Of a DNA stretch of 14,283 nucleotides, positions 1-6,834 are shown one piece after another. Made by a program: the position numbers and the translations under genes. Origin of the DNA: an uncultured Pelosinus sp. (GTDB lineage Bacteria; Bacillota; Negativicutes; Sporomusales; Acetonemataceae); contig UQPB01000063.1 of NCBI GenBank assembly GCA_900542835.1, forward strand, positions 1 through 14,283. The letters are read 5' to 3'. Below the pieces are notes generated by a model. The model worked only from the letters and a program-made list of their open reading frames with translations. It did not search any database and was not told the DNA's origin. Position 1 is the stretch's first letter. Each line of letters begins with the position of its first letter.

Positions 1-104
1 TGGTTGCACTGCCGACGATGTTCCTTGTCATCTTTGTCTTTATGATCGCGACTTCCGCGCTGCATAAAGCTTTCCCGGCCGCTGCCGAAACTGACGAAGA
101 TTAA
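1..104 (+). CDS. C-terminal end of an unrecognised membrane protein (partial)
   Basis: An open frame enters from the left edge (first full codon at 3) and stops with TAA at 102-104, giving 33 residues. They begin VALPTMFLVIFVFMIATSAL, a hydrophobic stretch long enough for one membrane span, and end in a charged tail rich in Ala, Glu and Asp. This suggests the last transmembrane helix of an integral membrane protein with its C-terminus in solution. The following permease gene starts 30 nt downstream behind its own ribosome binding site, with no terminator between, so the two are probably co-transcribed. Too little remains to name the family; a transporter is a guess from the neighbour. Confidence 0.6.
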   Translation, partial: VALPTMFLVIFVFMIATSALHKAFPAAAETDED

Positions 105-134
105 TTTTTCCGTAATATCAGGAGGGGTTTTATT

Positions 135-1400
135 GTGTCATTAGCATTAATGTCGTTGATTGCCCTGCTGCTGGTCATTCTGATATCGTGCGTCCTGCCG
201 TACAATGTCGGTCTGCTGGCAATCTCGTTCAGCTTTGTTGTCGGCATTTTGATGGCCGGCATGAAGGCCAGCGCCCTGCTGGCCGGGTTCCCGGTCGGCC
301 TGTTCGTTATCCTGCTCGGCGTTACCTATTTGTTTGGCATTGCTCAGGTAAACGGTACGCTGGACCGCTTGTGCAGCACTTGCATTAAGCTGGTTAACGG
401 CAAGGCCAGCCTGGTACCGATCGCCTTCTTTATTCTTGGGTTTATCCTGTCGGCAATCGGTCCTGGCCCGATTCCGGTTGTTGCCCTGTTGGCACCGCCC
501 GCGATGAGCGTTGCCAGCAAGCTGAAAATGAATCCGTTCCTAATGGCGCTTCTGGTCATCAATGGCGCCAATGCCGCCTCCATGTCGCCGATTACGCCGT
601 CGGGCGCGATCGCGATTGGCTTGATCACCGACCTGGGCATGCCGGATATTTCCTTTCAACTGTTCCGTAATGCCGCTGTGGCCAACTTCGCGATCAACGT
701 TGTCGCCTACTGCATGTTTGGCGGTTTGACCCTGCTGAAAAACGACTTTTTCTCCAAAGGACAGGCTGTCGCCAGTGATAATGCGGCTGTCGACGAGCTT
801 AAGGGGCTGAAATATGGCAAGGAGCACATCCTGACCCTGATCGGTATCGGCATCATGCTCTGCGGCGCGCTGATCTTTAAAATGGATGTCGGTCTGCTGG
901 GTATTTTCATTGGTACAATCCTGATTATCCTCGGCTGCGCTGATGAGAAAAAGGTTCTTCAAACCGGTATTCCCTGGGGAACACTGCTGATGATCTGCGG
1001 TATCTCGGTACTGGTTGGCCTGATGAGCAAAACTGGTGGCATGGACATGTTTATTGACTTGATCGCCAGCATTTCCACGCCAAATTCGCTGACCTTTGTC
1101 GCGACCTTTATTCCAGCCCTGATCTCGGCTTACTCCAGCTCGGTCGGCGTCGTTCTGCCGGCGTTCCTGCCGCTGATCCCCGGCCTGGTCGAACAGGTCG
1201 GCGGCGATCTGATCAGTGTTTTCTCCGGTGTCTGCATGGGCAGCTTTATCGTTGACGCCAGTCCTTTGTCTACGCTGGGCGCGCTGATCCTTGGCGCCGC
1301 TACCGCGGAAATGGATAAGCGCAAGCTGTTTAACCAATTGCTGGCCTGGGGCCTGACAATGGCATTTGTCGGTGCCGCTGCCGCTTGGGTTCTTTTCTAA
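135..1400 (+). CDS. MatC/SLC13-type anion permease
   Basis: A 421-residue, almost wholly hydrophobic protein with about a dozen membrane segments. The N-terminal half carries the pattern I associate with MatC (the rhizobial malonate/dicarboxylate carrier) and related SLC13-like permeases: LAGFPVGLFVILLGVTYLF near residues 49-67, then IAQVNGT, then the proline-rich AIGPGPIPVVALLAPPAM near 106-123, and NAASMSPITPSGAIAIGL near 146-163. The second half ends with the repeat-like SSVGVVLPAFLPLIPGL and DASPLSTLGALILGAA segments, as expected for a two-repeat ion-coupled carrier. The likely role is inner-membrane uptake or exchange of a small carboxylate. The substrate cannot be read from sequence; lactate or acetate released by the downstream pathway is possible, but a terminator separates the units. 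The start is GTG at 135, 7 nt after AGGAGGGG (120-127). Confidence 0.8.
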   Translation: MSLALMSLIALLLVILISCVLPYNVGLLAISFSFVVGILMAGMKASALLAGFPVGLFVILLGVTYLFGIAQVNGTLDRLCSTCIKLVNGKASLVPIAFFILGFILSAIGPGPIPVVALLAPPAMSVASKLKMNPFLMALLVINGANAASMSPITPSGAIAIGLITDLGMPDISFQLFRNAAVANFAINVVAYCMFGGLTLLKNDFFSKGQAVASDNAAVDELKGLKYGKEHILTLIGIGIMLCGALIFKMDVGLLGIFIGTILIILGCADEKKVLQTGIPWGTLLMICGISVLVGLMSKTGGMDMFIDLIASISTPNSLTFVATFIPALISAYSSSVGVVLPAFLPLIPGLVEQVGGDLISVFSGVCMGSFIVDASPLSTLGALILGAATAEMDKRKLFNQLLAWGLTMAFVGAAAAWVLF

Positions 1401-1411
1401 TCTACAACTAT

Positions 1412-1454
1412 AAAAAACAAGGTATCGCTCACTGGAGTGATACCTTGTTTTTTT
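1412..1454 (+). terminator. Intrinsic terminator after the permease gene
   Basis: The 13-bp stem pairs 1418-1430 with 1435-1447, including one G-T pair, around the tetraloop ACTG. It is flanked by six As on the left (1412-1417) and seven Ts on the right (1448-1454). The A-tract/T-tract symmetry means it could also stop transcription arriving from the right. It isolates the permease unit from the amino-sugar locus. Confidence 0.93.
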
Positions 1455-1461
1455 ATCTGAA

Positions 1462-1600
1462 GTAAGCACTGCTTAAGGCAGCGCAGCCTGACGGATCATT
1501 TTCCGCCTGGCCGCCTCAGCAAGCCCTTGAAAGAGCGCTGCTATTCCTGCGGTTTTGCTCCCCGGCAGGCAAAAAAATACCGTTTAACTTTGCTGGAGCC
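1462..1600. repeat. Dispersed intergenic repeat, copy 1
   Basis: This stretch aligns by eye with 14130-14283. It begins GTAAGCACTG in both copies, with one 4-nt gap near the left end. Shared blocks include CAGCGCAGC, TTTTCCGCCTGGC, AGCCCTTG, AAGAGCG and GCTATTCCTGCGGT, and then a run of As; similarity weakens after about 1580. It sits between the terminator of the permease gene and the promoter of the regulator. No gene is seen in 1401-1770 beyond this repeat and that promoter. Any reading frame within it is not convincing. The copy may be an inactive mobile or REP-like element. Confidence 0.8.
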
Positions 1601-1632
1601 AGGGCAAGCCGATGCGCGAGGAACAAGTTGAG

Positions 1633-1666
1633 TGGTCTATACATTATAACATATGTATGCTATGAT
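1633..1666 (+). promoter_or_regulatory. Promoter with HutC-type GntR operator
   Basis: A plausible sigma-A promoter is TATACA (1638-1643), a 17-nt spacer, and TATGAT (1661-1666). Overlapping the -35 is GTCTATAC (1635-1642), which fits the GT-N-TA-N-AC core bound by HutC-subfamily GntR regulators, and the longer TGGTCT start resembles the TGGTCTAGACCA sites of NagR/YvoA. Repressor binding here would block the promoter, so the first gene of the locus probably autoregulates the cluster. An AT-rich near-palindrome around CATATG (1650-1655) lies inside the spacer. Assignment is by inspection only. Confidence 0.6.
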
Positions 1667-1770
1667 TAATCCAGGATAACGCGATCGAATTCCGTTTTAC
1701 CAGTGCCGTCTGGCGGTTGCGCGCGGTAATTTTCGGGCTGAGGATACCGGACAGGGAAAGGGTGAGGCCA

Positions 1771-2496
1771 ATGGTGGATAAGTCCAGTGTGGTGCCAATC
1801 TATCATCAGTTGAAGACACTGCTGCAAGGCCGGATTTTGTCCGGGCAGTACCCTGTCGGATCACAGCTCCCTTCCGAGCGTGAGCTGTGCGAAGCCTACG
1901 GCATCAGCCGAATGACGGTCAGACAGGCGATTATCGATTTGGTGAACGAAGGGCTGCTGCAGCGCGAGCGCGGCCGCGGTACCTATGTGGCCAAGCCGAA
2001 AATCCAGCAGGGTCTGCAGTTGGCCGGCTTTACCGAAGAAATGCAGCGGCGGAACCTGCTGCCGGGAACACGGCTGCTGTCGCTGCAAACGGTCAGTGCC
2101 GCCGGTAAGCCGGCGGCGCGCCTGCAGGCGGCGGAGGGAGAGCCGCTGCACCGGATCATCCGGCTGCGGCTGGCGGACGACGAACCGATGGCGCTGGAAA
2201 CTTCCCATATCCCGGCTGCCTGTCTGCCGGACCTGACCGCTGCCAGCCTGGCATCAGGCTCGTTATACGCTTTACTCTGCGACTGCGGTCTGCAGCCCGC
2301 CTATGCCGATCAGGCGGTTGAGGCGGCCCAGGCACGTACCGATGAGGCTAAACTGCTTGACATCCGTATCAAGGCGCCGGTGCTGCTGATCGAACGTACG
2401 ACATTTTTACGGGATGACCGGCCGGTGGAGTTTGTGCAGTCTGTGTACAGAGGCGATCGCTATACCTTCAGTTTCCGGCTGACCCAGCCGCACTGA
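1771..2496 (+). CDS. GntR-family (HutC subfamily) regulator of amino-sugar genes
   Basis: The 241-residue protein has an N-terminal GntR winged helix (about residues 8-74), with VPIYHQLKTLLQGRILSGQY, then LPSERELCEAYGISRMTVRQ, then a wing ending RERGRGTYV. A C-terminal UTRA effector domain follows (about 95-236), with LADDEPMALETSHIPAACLP and the late block VLLIERTTFLRDDRPVEFVQ. Family members such as NagR/YvoA bind GlcN-6P or GlcNAc-6P and repress amino-sugar genes, and the pathway downstream makes exactly these compounds. The ATG at 1771 was chosen because it is preceded by AAAGGGTGAGG and gives the usual GntR N-terminus; the open frame continues upstream to a TTG at 1717 that has no good site. 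GTG at 1774 is also possible. murP starts 33 nt after the stop. Confidence 0.9.
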   Translation: MVDKSSVVPIYHQLKTLLQGRILSGQYPVGSQLPSERELCEAYGISRMTVRQAIIDLVNEGLLQRERGRGTYVAKPKIQQGLQLAGFTEEMQRRNLLPGTRLLSLQTVSAAGKPAARLQAAEGEPLHRIIRLRLADDEPMALETSHIPAACLPDLTAASLASGSLYALLCDCGLQPAYADQAVEAAQARTDEAKLLDIRIKAPVLLIERTTFLRDDRPVEFVQSVYRGDRYTFSFRLTQPH

Positions 2497-2529
2497 TGCG
2501 GTCAGAAAAAGAATGGGAGGGAGACGACA

Positions 2530-3900
2530 ATGGCAACAGAGAAAGAACTGGCAGCCGTTATTCTGGAATTGGCCGGCGGCCGCGGCAATATTGCGGCTAC
2601 CGCCTATTGCATGACCAGACTGCGTCTGACCCCGGCGGATGCGGCGAAAGTGGATATCGCCGGCCTGAAGGCGACGCCGGGTATCCTGGGGCTGGTAGAA
2701 TCGGCCGGGCAGCTGCAGCTGGTTCTCGGTCCCGGCGTTGTGGCCAAGGTGGCGGCCGCCTTTAGTGAGTTGAGCGGTATTGCCATGGGCGAGGTGACAG
2801 ACTTTAAGGCCGCTCTTGCCGATCAGAACCGTACGCCCTTTAAATTGTTCCTGCGCAAGCTGGCCAGTATTTTTGTGCCGCTGATTCCGGCGATCGTCGC
2901 CTCAGGCATGATCGCCGGTCTGAATAACGTGGCAATCCGTGCCGGCGCCGATCCGCAGAGTCTGATGATTGTCATACTGGATACGCTGGGCTGGGGGATA
3001 TTCGCCTATCTGGCTGTTTTCGTCGGCATCAATGCGGCGAAGGAGTTTGGCGGCACTCCCGCTATGGGCGGGCTGGCCGGCGTGTTGATTATCAACCCCG
3101 CCGTTGCCAAAATTACGATCGGCGGCGCGGCTCTCGTCCCGGGGCGGGGTGGTCTGATCGGGGTGCTGCTGGTCGCCTGGTTTATGTGTTTTATTGAAAA
3201 GCGATTGCGAAAGATTGTGCCCAATGTGCTTGATATGGTTGTTACGCCGGCGCTGACCCTGCTGATTACCGGCTTTGCCGCCTATTTTCTGCTGATGCCG
3301 CTGGGAGGCTGGCTGTCGGACGGCATTGTCCAGTTCTTCCGCAGCATGCTGAATCTGGGCGGCGCACTCGGCAGTGCTGTTGCCGGCTTCATCCTGGCCG
3401 GTACGTTTTTACCGGTCGTCATGACAGGCCTGCATCAGGGACTGGTGCCGGTACATATGGAATTCCTCAACACGCTTAAAGAAAATCCGTTGTTTCCAAT
3501 CCTGGCGATGTCCGGCGGCGGTCAGGTAGGGGCGGCCTTTGCCGTCTATCTGAAGACGAAAAACTCACGGTTAAAGAATGTTGTAAAAGGCGCGCTGCCG
3601 GTTGGCATTCTCGGCATTGGCGAACCGCTTATTTTCGGCGTAACCCTGCCGCTTGGCCGCCCGTTTATCACTGCCTGCATCGGCGCCGGGTTTGGCGGCG
3701 CCTGGCAGGCGGTCACCCATACCGCCACCGTCGCCCTTGGCGTTTCCGGCTTGCCGCTGGCGTTTTTGGTCAAGCCCGGCAGCGTTGTTAATTATCTGAT
3801 CGGCATTGGCATTGCTTATGCCGCCGGATTTATTATCACCTGGGTCGCCGGCTTCGACGATCCCAAGGACGAACAGCACAGTAGCGGGGTGAAGGCGTGA
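2530..3900 (+). CDS. murP: PTS EIIBC for N-acetylmuramic acid or MurNAc-GlcNAc (MurP)
   Basis: The 456-residue PTS permease of the glucose superfamily couples uptake through the inner membrane to phosphorylation at C6. The EIIB domain (residues 1-80) has the phosphocysteine Cys27 in AYCMTRLRL and the GLVESAGQLQLVLGPG segment. The EIIC domain (about 108-450) is strongly hydrophobic and contains GIGEPLIFGVTLP, the form of the GxxEP motif I associate with MurP. There is no EIIA domain, as in E. coli MurP (474 residues); a separate EIIA gene lies three genes on. The presence of mupG implies that the substrate is the disaccharide, as in Staphylococcus, rather than free MurNAc. GGAGG (2516-2520) lies 9 nt before the ATG. 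The closest alternative is another glucose-superfamily sugar, but murQ argues against that. Confidence 0.92.
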   Translation: MATEKELAAVILELAGGRGNIAATAYCMTRLRLTPADAAKVDIAGLKATPGILGLVESAGQLQLVLGPGVVAKVAAAFSELSGIAMGEVTDFKAALADQNRTPFKLFLRKLASIFVPLIPAIVASGMIAGLNNVAIRAGADPQSLMIVILDTLGWGIFAYLAVFVGINAAKEFGGTPAMGGLAGVLIINPAVAKITIGGAALVPGRGGLIGVLLVAWFMCFIEKRLRKIVPNVLDMVVTPALTLLITGFAAYFLLMPLGGWLSDGIVQFFRSMLNLGGALGSAVAGFILAGTFLPVVMTGLHQGLVPVHMEFLNTLKENPLFPILAMSGGGQVGAAFAVYLKTKNSRLKNVVKGALPVGILGIGEPLIFGVTLPLGRPFITACIGAGFGGAWQAVTHTATVALGVSGLPLAFLVKPGSVVNYLIGIGIAYAAGFIITWVAGFDDPKDEQHSSGVKA

Positions 3901-3902
3901 GC

Positions 3903-4973
3903 ATGCAAAAGGGTATTTCCCTGTTTCCCGGCATGGGTTATCCGTTAAGCGCGTCGCTTGACTATTTGCAGGCGGCGCGCCGCGCCGGCTTTACCCGCCT
4001 GTTTACTTCGCTGCATATTCCCGAGGCGGATGACGGCCTGCTGAGCGAATTCCGCCTGCTGGCCGCCGAGGCGGCGGCATTGGGGTTTAGTCTGACAGCA
4101 GATATTTCGCCGCTGACGTTTCGCCTGCTCTCGGCCGGCCTCGACCGGCTGGAGCCGCTGCAGCAACTGGGACTGCAGGCCGTTCGCCTCGATTTTGGTT
4201 TTACGGCGGCGGAGATTGCCGCCTGGACGCGGCAAAGCGGTTTCTGCGTCGAACTCAATGCCAGTACGATCGACGCGGCCATGCTGGATGCCATTATGGC
4301 CGCCGGCGCCGATGCCGCCAAGCTGCAGGCCTGCCACAACTACTATCCGCGTCCGGAAACCGGGCTGGGCTGGGAGCTGTTTGCCAGCCGCTGCCGCTTG
4401 TTTAACACCCGCGGCATTGCGGTGGCGGCGTTCATCCCATCGCTGCAGAACCCGCGCGGTCCGCTGCAGGCGGGATTGCCAACGCTGGAGCGCCACCGGC
4501 GCTCCGGACCGGTGGCTGCCGCCAAGGAATTGTTCTGTTCGGGACTGGTTGACGCGGTCTTGTTTGGCGATCCGCTGGCGGCCCGCAGTGAGATCGAGGC
4601 TGTCGGGGCGCTGCGGGACGACTGCCTGCCGCTGCGGGTGCGGTTGAGCGGCGACATCAGTCAGGCGGAGCGGCGGATTCTGTTCGCCGGACATGTCAAC
4701 CGCCTCGATCCGGGAGAAGCTGTTGTCCGTTCGGCGACAGCGCGCTCGCTGCACGCCGGCGAGGTGCCGGCCAGGCTGGCGCGCCGCCGCGGTCGTGGCA
4801 GTGTTACGATCGATAATACAAGATATCTTCGCTATATGGGGGAACTGCAAATTGTCCGCCAGGAGCTTGCCGCCGACGAACGGGTCAATGTAGTGGCCCG
4901 GATCGCACCGGAGGAGGAATTTTTAATTGACCTGATCCGGCCGGGAATGAAGTTCCGCTTTGTTGAGGAGTGA
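3903..4973 (+). CDS. mupG: 6-phospho-N-acetylmuramidase (MupG, DUF871 family)
   Basis: The 356-residue cytoplasmic protein belongs to the family formerly called DUF871. The N-terminal ~235 residues form a predicted TIM barrel, starting KGISLFPGMGYPLSASLDYL and including ARRAGFTRLFTSLHIPE and ACHNYYPRPETGLGWELF. The C-terminal ~115 residues form the cyclophilin-like domain, including ERVNVVARI and FLIDLIRPGMKFRFVEE. Characterised MupG splits MurNAc-6P-GlcNAc into MurNAc-6P and GlcNAc, feeding the etherase encoded next. The frame also allows GTG at 3897, overlapping the murP stop. ATG at 3903 is preferred because AAGG (3892-3895) then lies 7 nt upstream. Either start implies translational coupling to murP. 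murQ starts 7 nt after the stop. I did not assign catalytic residues. Confidence 0.88.
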   Translation: MQKGISLFPGMGYPLSASLDYLQAARRAGFTRLFTSLHIPEADDGLLSEFRLLAAEAAALGFSLTADISPLTFRLLSAGLDRLEPLQQLGLQAVRLDFGFTAAEIAAWTRQSGFCVELNASTIDAAMLDAIMAAGADAAKLQACHNYYPRPETGLGWELFASRCRLFNTRGIAVAAFIPSLQNPRGPLQAGLPTLERHRRSGPVAAAKELFCSGLVDAVLFGDPLAARSEIEAVGALRDDCLPLRVRLSGDISQAERRILFAGHVNRLDPGEAVVRSATARSLHAGEVPARLARRRGRGSVTIDNTRYLRYMGELQIVRQELAADERVNVVARIAPEEEFLIDLIRPGMKFRFVEE

Positions 4974-4980
4974 TCTCGCG

Positions 4981-5886
4981 ATGGACTTAGACAAGCTGAT
5001 GACAGAGGGCCGCAATCCGGCAACACAGGATATTGACAGGGTTTCCACACTGGAGATTGTCGAGCGTATCAACCGTGAGGACCATCTGGTTGCGCCGGCT
5101 GTAGCCCAGGTACTGCCGCAGGCGGCCCGGGCAGTTGACTGGATTGCCGCGGCAATGGGCCAAGGCGGCAGATTATTCTATCTTGGCGCCGGCAGCAGCG
5201 GCCGGCTGGGCATTCTGGACGCTTCAGAATGTCCGCCTACCTATGGTACAGAGCCCGGTCTGGTGCAGGGGTTGATTGCCGGCGGCGAAACAGCGGTGTT
5301 TAGAGCGGTGGAGGGGGCCGAGGATTCGCCCGCGCTTGCCGTTTCCGACCTGCAGGCCCGATCGCTGCAGGCAGCCGATGTGGTTGTCGGCATTGCCGCC
5401 AGCGGCCGGACGCCTTATGTGCTTGGCGGGCTGCAGTTTGCCCGCCGTCTTGGCTGCAAAACGGTTGCCGTTGTCTGTTCGCCGGGATCGCAGATGGCCG
5501 CGGCGGCGGAGTTAACCATTTGCATCGAAACCGGTCCGGAAGTGATTATGGGCTCAACCCGGATGAAGGCGGGAAGCGCACAGAAAATGCTGCTGAATAT
5601 GCTGACAACCGCAGTCATGATCCGGCGCGGTAAGGTATATTCCAATTTGATGGTCGATGTGCAGGCCACCAATCAAAAGCTGGTGGAGCGGGCCAAACGG
5701 ATTGTGGTCATTGCCACAGGCGTTTCCCGTGATCAGGCGGCGACGGCACTGGACGCCGCCGGTGGTTCGGCCAAAACGGCGATTGTGATGCTGCTGGCCG
5801 GCTGGCCGGCGGCAACGGCGAAAGCGGCTCTGGCGGCGACCGGCGGCTTTGTCGCCAGGGCGGTTCAATGGCAGGCTGATGAATAG
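4981..5886 (+). CDS. murQ: N-acetylmuramic acid 6-phosphate etherase (MurQ)
   Basis: The 301-residue SIS-fold lyase cleaves the lactyl ether of MurNAc-6P to give GlcNAc-6P and D-lactate. The start of the SIS domain reads LFYLGAGSSGRLGILDASEC at residues 65-84, with Glu83 in the invariant DASECPPTYG. Glu114 follows in VEGAEDS. These two positions match the catalytic glutamates of E. coli MurQ (298 residues) in number as well as context. The N-terminal signature LMTEGRNPAT and the later GPEVIMGSTRMKAGSAQK are also typical. ATG at 4981 is chosen because AGGAG (4966-4970) lies 10 nt upstream and the product starts like its homologues; the frame is open to a TTG at 4960. No residue looks missing, so the enzyme should be active. 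Confidence 0.97.
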   Translation: MDLDKLMTEGRNPATQDIDRVSTLEIVERINREDHLVAPAVAQVLPQAARAVDWIAAAMGQGGRLFYLGAGSSGRLGILDASECPPTYGTEPGLVQGLIAGGETAVFRAVEGAEDSPALAVSDLQARSLQAADVVVGIAASGRTPYVLGGLQFARRLGCKTVAVVCSPGSQMAAAAELTICIETGPEVIMGSTRMKAGSAQKMLLNMLTTAVMIRRGKVYSNLMVDVQATNQKLVERAKRIVVIATGVSRDQAATALDAAGGSAKTAIVMLLAGWPAATAKAALAATGGFVARAVQWQADE

Positions 5887-5910
5887 CCGGTGCCGGATGA
5901 GGAGGATACG

Positions 5911-6426
5911 ATGTTAACGAAATTGTGGAAAACAATTAGCGGCTCCCGGTCGAATCCGGGCGAGCCGCGAGCTGTCTATTCGCCGCTGAGCGGCAGCGCT
6001 ATACCGCTGGATCAGGTGGAGGATCCGGTTTTTTCCGGCAGAATGCTGGGTGACGGCCTGGCGGTACTGCCGGTTCGGGGCGAAGTCGTCGCACCGTTTG
6101 ATGGCAAGGTCATTTCTGTTTTTCCTACCGGTCACGCGGTGGGTCTGCTCTCAAACGATGGCATCGAATGCCTGATTCACGTCGGTCTGGATACAGTGAC
6201 GCTCAATGGCAGCGGTTTTGCGGCTAAGGTTAAACAAGGCCAGACAGTGCGGCGGGGCGATCTGCTGCTGACCGTGGATTTGCCGGTGCTGCAGGCGGCG
6301 GCAAAATCGGCGGTATCGCCGGTGATCGTGACCAACAGTGCGGCCTGGCGGCCGGTTTCGCCGCAGCAGGGCGATGTTGAGGCCGGCCGCGATATTCTCT
6401 TTTATGTTGAGCCGGTAGGGAGTTAA
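5911..6426 (+). CDS. Glucose-type PTS EIIA (Crr-like)
   Basis: The 171-residue soluble EIIA of the glucose superfamily passes phosphate from HPr to the EIIB domain of MurP. The two active-site histidines fall at His75 (FPTGHAVGLL) and His90 (ECLIHVGLDTV), the same numbers as in E. coli Crr. Other family signatures are VYSPLSGSAIPLDQVEDPVF, APFDGKVISVFPT, VKQGQTVRRGDLLLTVDL and VVTNS-like IVTNSAAW. ATG at 5911 has AGGAGG 5 nt upstream; the frame extends back to GTG 5890 without a site. The gene is 24 nt after murQ, so it probably serves MurP, which lacks an EIIA. Whether it also acts as a general glucose EIIA is unknown. It is followed by the repeat block rather than directly by nagA. Confidence 0.93.
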   Translation: MLTKLWKTISGSRSNPGEPRAVYSPLSGSAIPLDQVEDPVFSGRMLGDGLAVLPVRGEVVAPFDGKVISVFPTGHAVGLLSNDGIECLIHVGLDTVTLNGSGFAAKVKQGQTVRRGDLLLTVDLPVLQAAAKSAVSPVIVTNSAAWRPVSPQQGDVEAGRDILFYVEPVGS

Positions 6427-6477
6427 AACATTGCTGCCAGAGAGACGCAGAGAAAGATAGAGAGAGACAAGATGGGA

Positions 6478-6588
6478 CGATTCCACGGAGGACACGGAGG
6501 ATACACGGAGGTCACAGAGGGGAAACGAGGATTTTTAAATAAATAGCCATAACTCTCTGTGGCTTTGGCGGCCCTCGGTGCTCTGTAG
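6478..6588 (+). repeat. CACGGAGGA-type repeat unit, copy A
   Basis: The left arm runs from TCCACGGAGGACACGGAGGA to ACGAGGATTTTT, then a short AT-rich centre, then the right arm CTCTCTGTGG to CCCTCGGTGCTCTGT. The right arm is roughly the reverse complement of the left, so the RNA could form a long bulged hairpin. Matches copy B at an offset of 126 nt. Confidence 0.8.
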
Positions 6589-6603
6589 AAAAGAACGAAA
6601 GAA

Positions 6604-6716
6604 CGACTCCACGGAGGACACAGAGGATACACGGAGGGAACAGAGGAGAAACGGGGATTTTTATTAATATCAAATACCCTCTGTGCACCTCAGCGTCCCT
6701 CGGTGTTCTCTGTGGA
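6604..6716 (+). repeat. CACGGAGGA-type repeat unit, copy B
   Basis: Second unit, with the same arm-centre-arm plan: CTCCACGGAGGACACAGAGG on the left, CCCTCTGTGCACCTCAGCG and CCCTCGGTGTTCTCTGTGG on the right. The left arms of A and B are more alike than their centres, which suggests duplication followed by drift or selection on the paired arms. Confidence 0.8.
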
Positions 6717-6834
6717 ACAGTATTCTTCCCTCCGTGGCCGTTTTCTTGTCCCCCGGGCTCGTCTTTTCCAGGGCTGGAAACCGGGCAGGACGGGGGCGCA
6801 AACGGATGCAAACTATGCAAAGGAGGTGAGTGGC

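Larger units (their letters stand above)
6431..6750. repeat. Nested inverted and tandem repeat block inside the operon
   Basis: The 408-nt gap between the EIIA gene and nagA (6427-6834) holds no credible gene. It contains two direct copies of a ~112-bp unit, at 6478-6588 and 6604-6716, with a 126-nt period. The first 59 nt differ at only about six or seven positions. Each copy is itself an imperfect inverted repeat: the left arm is made of CACGGAGGA/CACAGAGGA-like words and the right arm of CCTCTGTG and CCCTCGGTG. Around both lies an outer pair, GACAAG and TTCCACGGAGG (6467-6491) against CCTCCGTGG and CTTGTC (6729-6750). The left flank (6438-6468) is almost pure purine (AGAGA-rich). Frames across it on either strand are low-complexity and look spurious. 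Confidence 0.85.

Noticed and set aside
540..1469. 309-codon minus-strand frame opposite the permease gene
   Set aside because: It is a shadow of GC-rich third-position bias. The product is rich in Gln, Arg and Asp with no domain, while the + strand product is a clear membrane protein.
3945..4850. 301-codon minus-strand frame opposite mupG
   Set aside because: Same cause; the + strand MupG reading is convincing and its neighbours overlap or abut it as in an operon.
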